Positions 24,451 through 25,862 of a stretch of DNA of 25,862 bases are shown piece after piece; position 1 is the stretch's first letter, and the number at the start of each line of letters is the position of its first letter. This stretch comes from an uncultured Desulfobulbaceae bacterium (GTDB taxonomy: Bacteria > Desulfobacterota > Desulfobulbia > Desulfobulbales > Desulfobulbaceae), in assembly GCA_945787305.1 (NCBI GenBank), contig CALZIH010000048.1, positions 1 through 25,862 on the forward strand. The letters are read 5' to 3'. The notes below the pieces were generated by a model that saw only the letters and a list, made by a program, of their open reading frames with translations, made no database searches and had not been told where the DNA came from. Made by a program: the position numbers and the translations under genes.

Positions 24451-25485
24451 ATGGTGAACGTGCAAAAGTCGAAAAACAGCCTGGTCCGCAGGCGCTGGCG
24501 TGCTTTTAAAAACAATCGTCGCGGCTATTTTTCTCTGCTGATTTTTTTGCTGCTCTTTGTGACCTCACTGTTTGCAGAATTCCTCAGTAACGATAAACCG
24601 CTGCTGGTTCGTTATGAGGGAGGTTTGTATTTTCCCCTGTTAAAAAGTTATCCGGAAACAACCTTTGGCGGTGATTTTGAAACGGAAGCCGATTATCGCG
24701 ATCCCTATATCCTCGATCAACTGAGCAGGGGAGGGAATAAGGTATATTTTCCTCCTAATCCCCATAGTTACAACTCCATTAACCTCAACCTTGATCGCCC
24801 GGTCCCTTCGCCACCGTCCAGGGAGAATTTTTTAGGTACCGATGACCGGGGGCGGGATGTCCTGGCCCGTCTGATTTATGGTTTCCGTTTGTCCGTTCTT
24901 TTTGGTTTTGCCCTCACCGCGACAGGGACTCTTCTCGGGATTGTTGCAGGTGCCCTACAGGGATATTTCGGCGGGCGGACGGATCTAGTCTTTCAACGTT
25001 TCATTGAGATCTGGAGTGCCATGCCTGAGTTGTACCTCTTGATCATTTTTGCCTCGATTTTTAAACCCAGCCTGCTCCTGTTGTTGGTTCTCCTGTCCAT
25101 GTTTGGCTGGATGGGTCTCTCCGACTATGTTCGGGCCGAGTTTCTAAAAGGACGGAATATGGAGTATGTCAAGGCTGCTAGGGCGCTGGGGGTGGGTAAC
25201 CTGACCATTATGTACCGGCACCTGCTGCCAAATGGCATGACACCGGTGATAACCTTTCTACCGTTTCGGATGTCTGGGGCGATTCTCGCCTTGACCAGCC
25301 TGGATTTTCTCGGTCTCGGAGTGCCGCCATCAACGCCAAGCCTTGGCGAACTGCTTGCCCAGGGCAAGGCAAATATCGATGCCTGGTGGCTCTCGCTGGG
25401 CACCTTTCTGGTCCTTGTCGGGATGTTGGTGCTGTTGATCTTTATCGGAGAGGCATTGCGCGAGGCCTTTGATCCGCGAAGGTAG
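24451..25485 (+). CDS. yejE: Peptide ABC transporter permease, YejE-like
   Basis: 344 residues from the ATG at 24451, seven bases after the yejB-like stop; a longer frame from 24400 overlaps yejB and is unlikely. N-terminal RRRWRAFKNNRRGYFSLLIF, then the large YejE-type periplasmic loop (about 45-125: YFPLLKSYPETTFGGDFETE, YFPPNPHSYNSINLNL), then LGTDDRGRDVLARLIYGFR, the hallmark of DppC/OppC/YejE permeases, and the coupling loop KAARALGVGNLTIMYRHLLPN. Partner of the YejB-like protein. The matching ATPase (YejF) and binding protein (YejA) are not in the remaining 377 bases and must be encoded elsewhere or beyond the window. Confidence 0.93.
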   Translation: MVNVQKSKNSLVRRRWRAFKNNRRGYFSLLIFLLLFVTSLFAEFLSNDKPLLVRYEGGLYFPLLKSYPETTFGGDFETEADYRDPYILDQLSRGGNKVYFPPNPHSYNSINLNLDRPVPSPPSRENFLGTDDRGRDVLARLIYGFRLSVLFGFALTATGTLLGIVAGALQGYFGGRTDLVFQRFIEIWSAMPELYLLIIFASIFKPSLLLLLVLLSMFGWMGLSDYVRAEFLKGRNMEYVKAARALGVGNLTIMYRHLLPNGMTPVITFLPFRMSGAILALTSLDFLGLGVPPSTPSLGELLAQGKANIDAWWLSLGTFLVLVGMLVLLIFIGEALREAFDPRR

Positions 25486-25862
25486 CAGCAAGATCGTTTT
25501 TAATGCCTTACGCCTGAACTCCTGTCATTAAAAGCAGGTAAGCGTAGACTCCGAGAAGATTTCCTCAGCTTTCCACTGTAATAACAAGATTTTATCAGGA
25601 TGAGGCTGTTTAGGCCGAAGACTTTAGGGCGGCTTCTTTTAGTCTTTTGCTAACAGCCTTCAGCCTACAGTCTATAAACCTGGGTTGCTGGCAAAGCCCG
25701 CTTTGCTCATTTTCCACTCCTCGCATACTGCTCTTTGCGTAGTTCAGTTATCATTTGCTGACTATACGGCTCCTGTTTACGGAAAAGAGAGGGGTTTCCT
25801 GATTGAGAAATAGGAAAAGGACTCTTTCTTTTTCTTCTAAATACATATAACCTGTAAGCTGA
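25486..25862. other. Intergenic tail of the window
   Basis: 377 bases with no convincing gene on either strand. Visible: an AT-rich 8-bp inverted repeat TTTTAATG/CATTAAAA (25497-25504 and 25526-25533) just after yejE, the second 21-base repeat, and a small hairpin GCAAAG-CCCG-CTTTGC followed by TCATTTT (25691-25713) that might terminate transcription weakly. Confidence 0.5.
25535..25555 (-). repeat. 21-base dispersed repeat, copy 2 (inverted)
   Basis: Exact reverse complement of 16094-16114. The sequence around it does not match the rest of the 142-bp palindromic element, so only this core is shared. Confidence 0.9.

Noticed and set aside
1..25862. tRNA, rRNA or tRNA-Sec genes
   Set aside because: No T-loop/acceptor pattern or rRNA sequence was seen in the intergenic regions.
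25486..25862. Short frame MSKAGFASNPGL on the minus strand with a ribosome-site-like AGGAG
   Set aside because: Only 12 codons with no family resemblance or coupled gene; likely chance.

Overview
The window looks like a chromosomal piece of an anaerobic, probably sulfate- or sulfur-metabolising Desulfobacterota (Desulfobulbales-like) bacterium. That is an inference from a selenocysteine formate dehydrogenase with a periplasmic Tat leader, a DUF3365-type haem sensor, a PilB/GspE-HDOD pair and the general look of the proteins. No ribosomal or other phylogenetic marker is present, so the placement is tentative.

Layout. (1) 1-2481, minus strand: a PilB/GspE-type secretion ATPase followed by an HDOD-domain gene that runs off the left edge. 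(2) 2482-3602, minus: mobB (molybdopterin guanine dinucleotide factor) with the wreck of an aspartate racemase gene just behind it. (3) 3676-10916, minus: a six-gene formate dehydrogenase operon read polyferredoxin > TorD-like chaperone > small Tat-leader protein > fdnG-like catalytic subunit > fdnH-like Fe-S subunit > fdnI-like cytochrome b, closed by a strong hairpin terminator. The catalytic subunit contains an in-frame TGA (Sec198) followed by a textbook bacterial SECIS hairpin. The Fe-S subunit is frameshifted by a perfect 37-bp tandem duplication. (4) 11364-12134, plus: fdhD, divergent from that operon; the gap holds a small inverted repeat that could be an operator. (5) 12147-15671, minus: a PhnD-like binding protein overlapping a histidine kinase, and upstream of them a membrane haem c/HAMP protein with no output domain. 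(6) 15889-25485, plus: a tightly packed eight-gene unit: avtA, a 20-repeat MORN protein, a DUF4177 protein, an M20 amidohydrolase, a YbdK/GCS2-type ligase, a leaderless gamma-glutamyltranspeptidase and the two permeases of a Yej-type peptide ABC transporter. A 142-bp palindromic element sits between its best promoter candidate and avtA, and a 21-base piece of that element recurs inverted at the far right of the window.

How the genes fit together. mobB, fdhD, the TorD-like chaperone and the polyferredoxin all serve maturation or electron delivery of the formate dehydrogenase, so about a third of the window concerns periplasmic formate oxidation. The duplication in the Fe-S subunit means the enzyme as read here would lack an intact electron-transfer subunit, unless the duplication is a sequencing artefact or is reversible. 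The plus-strand block combines peptide import, amide hydrolysis, gamma-glutamyl bond making and breaking, and transamination. I read it as a possible uptake and salvage pathway for peptides, acyl amino acids or gamma-glutamyl compounds, but the substrate is unknown. It is the best candidate here for an undescribed system.
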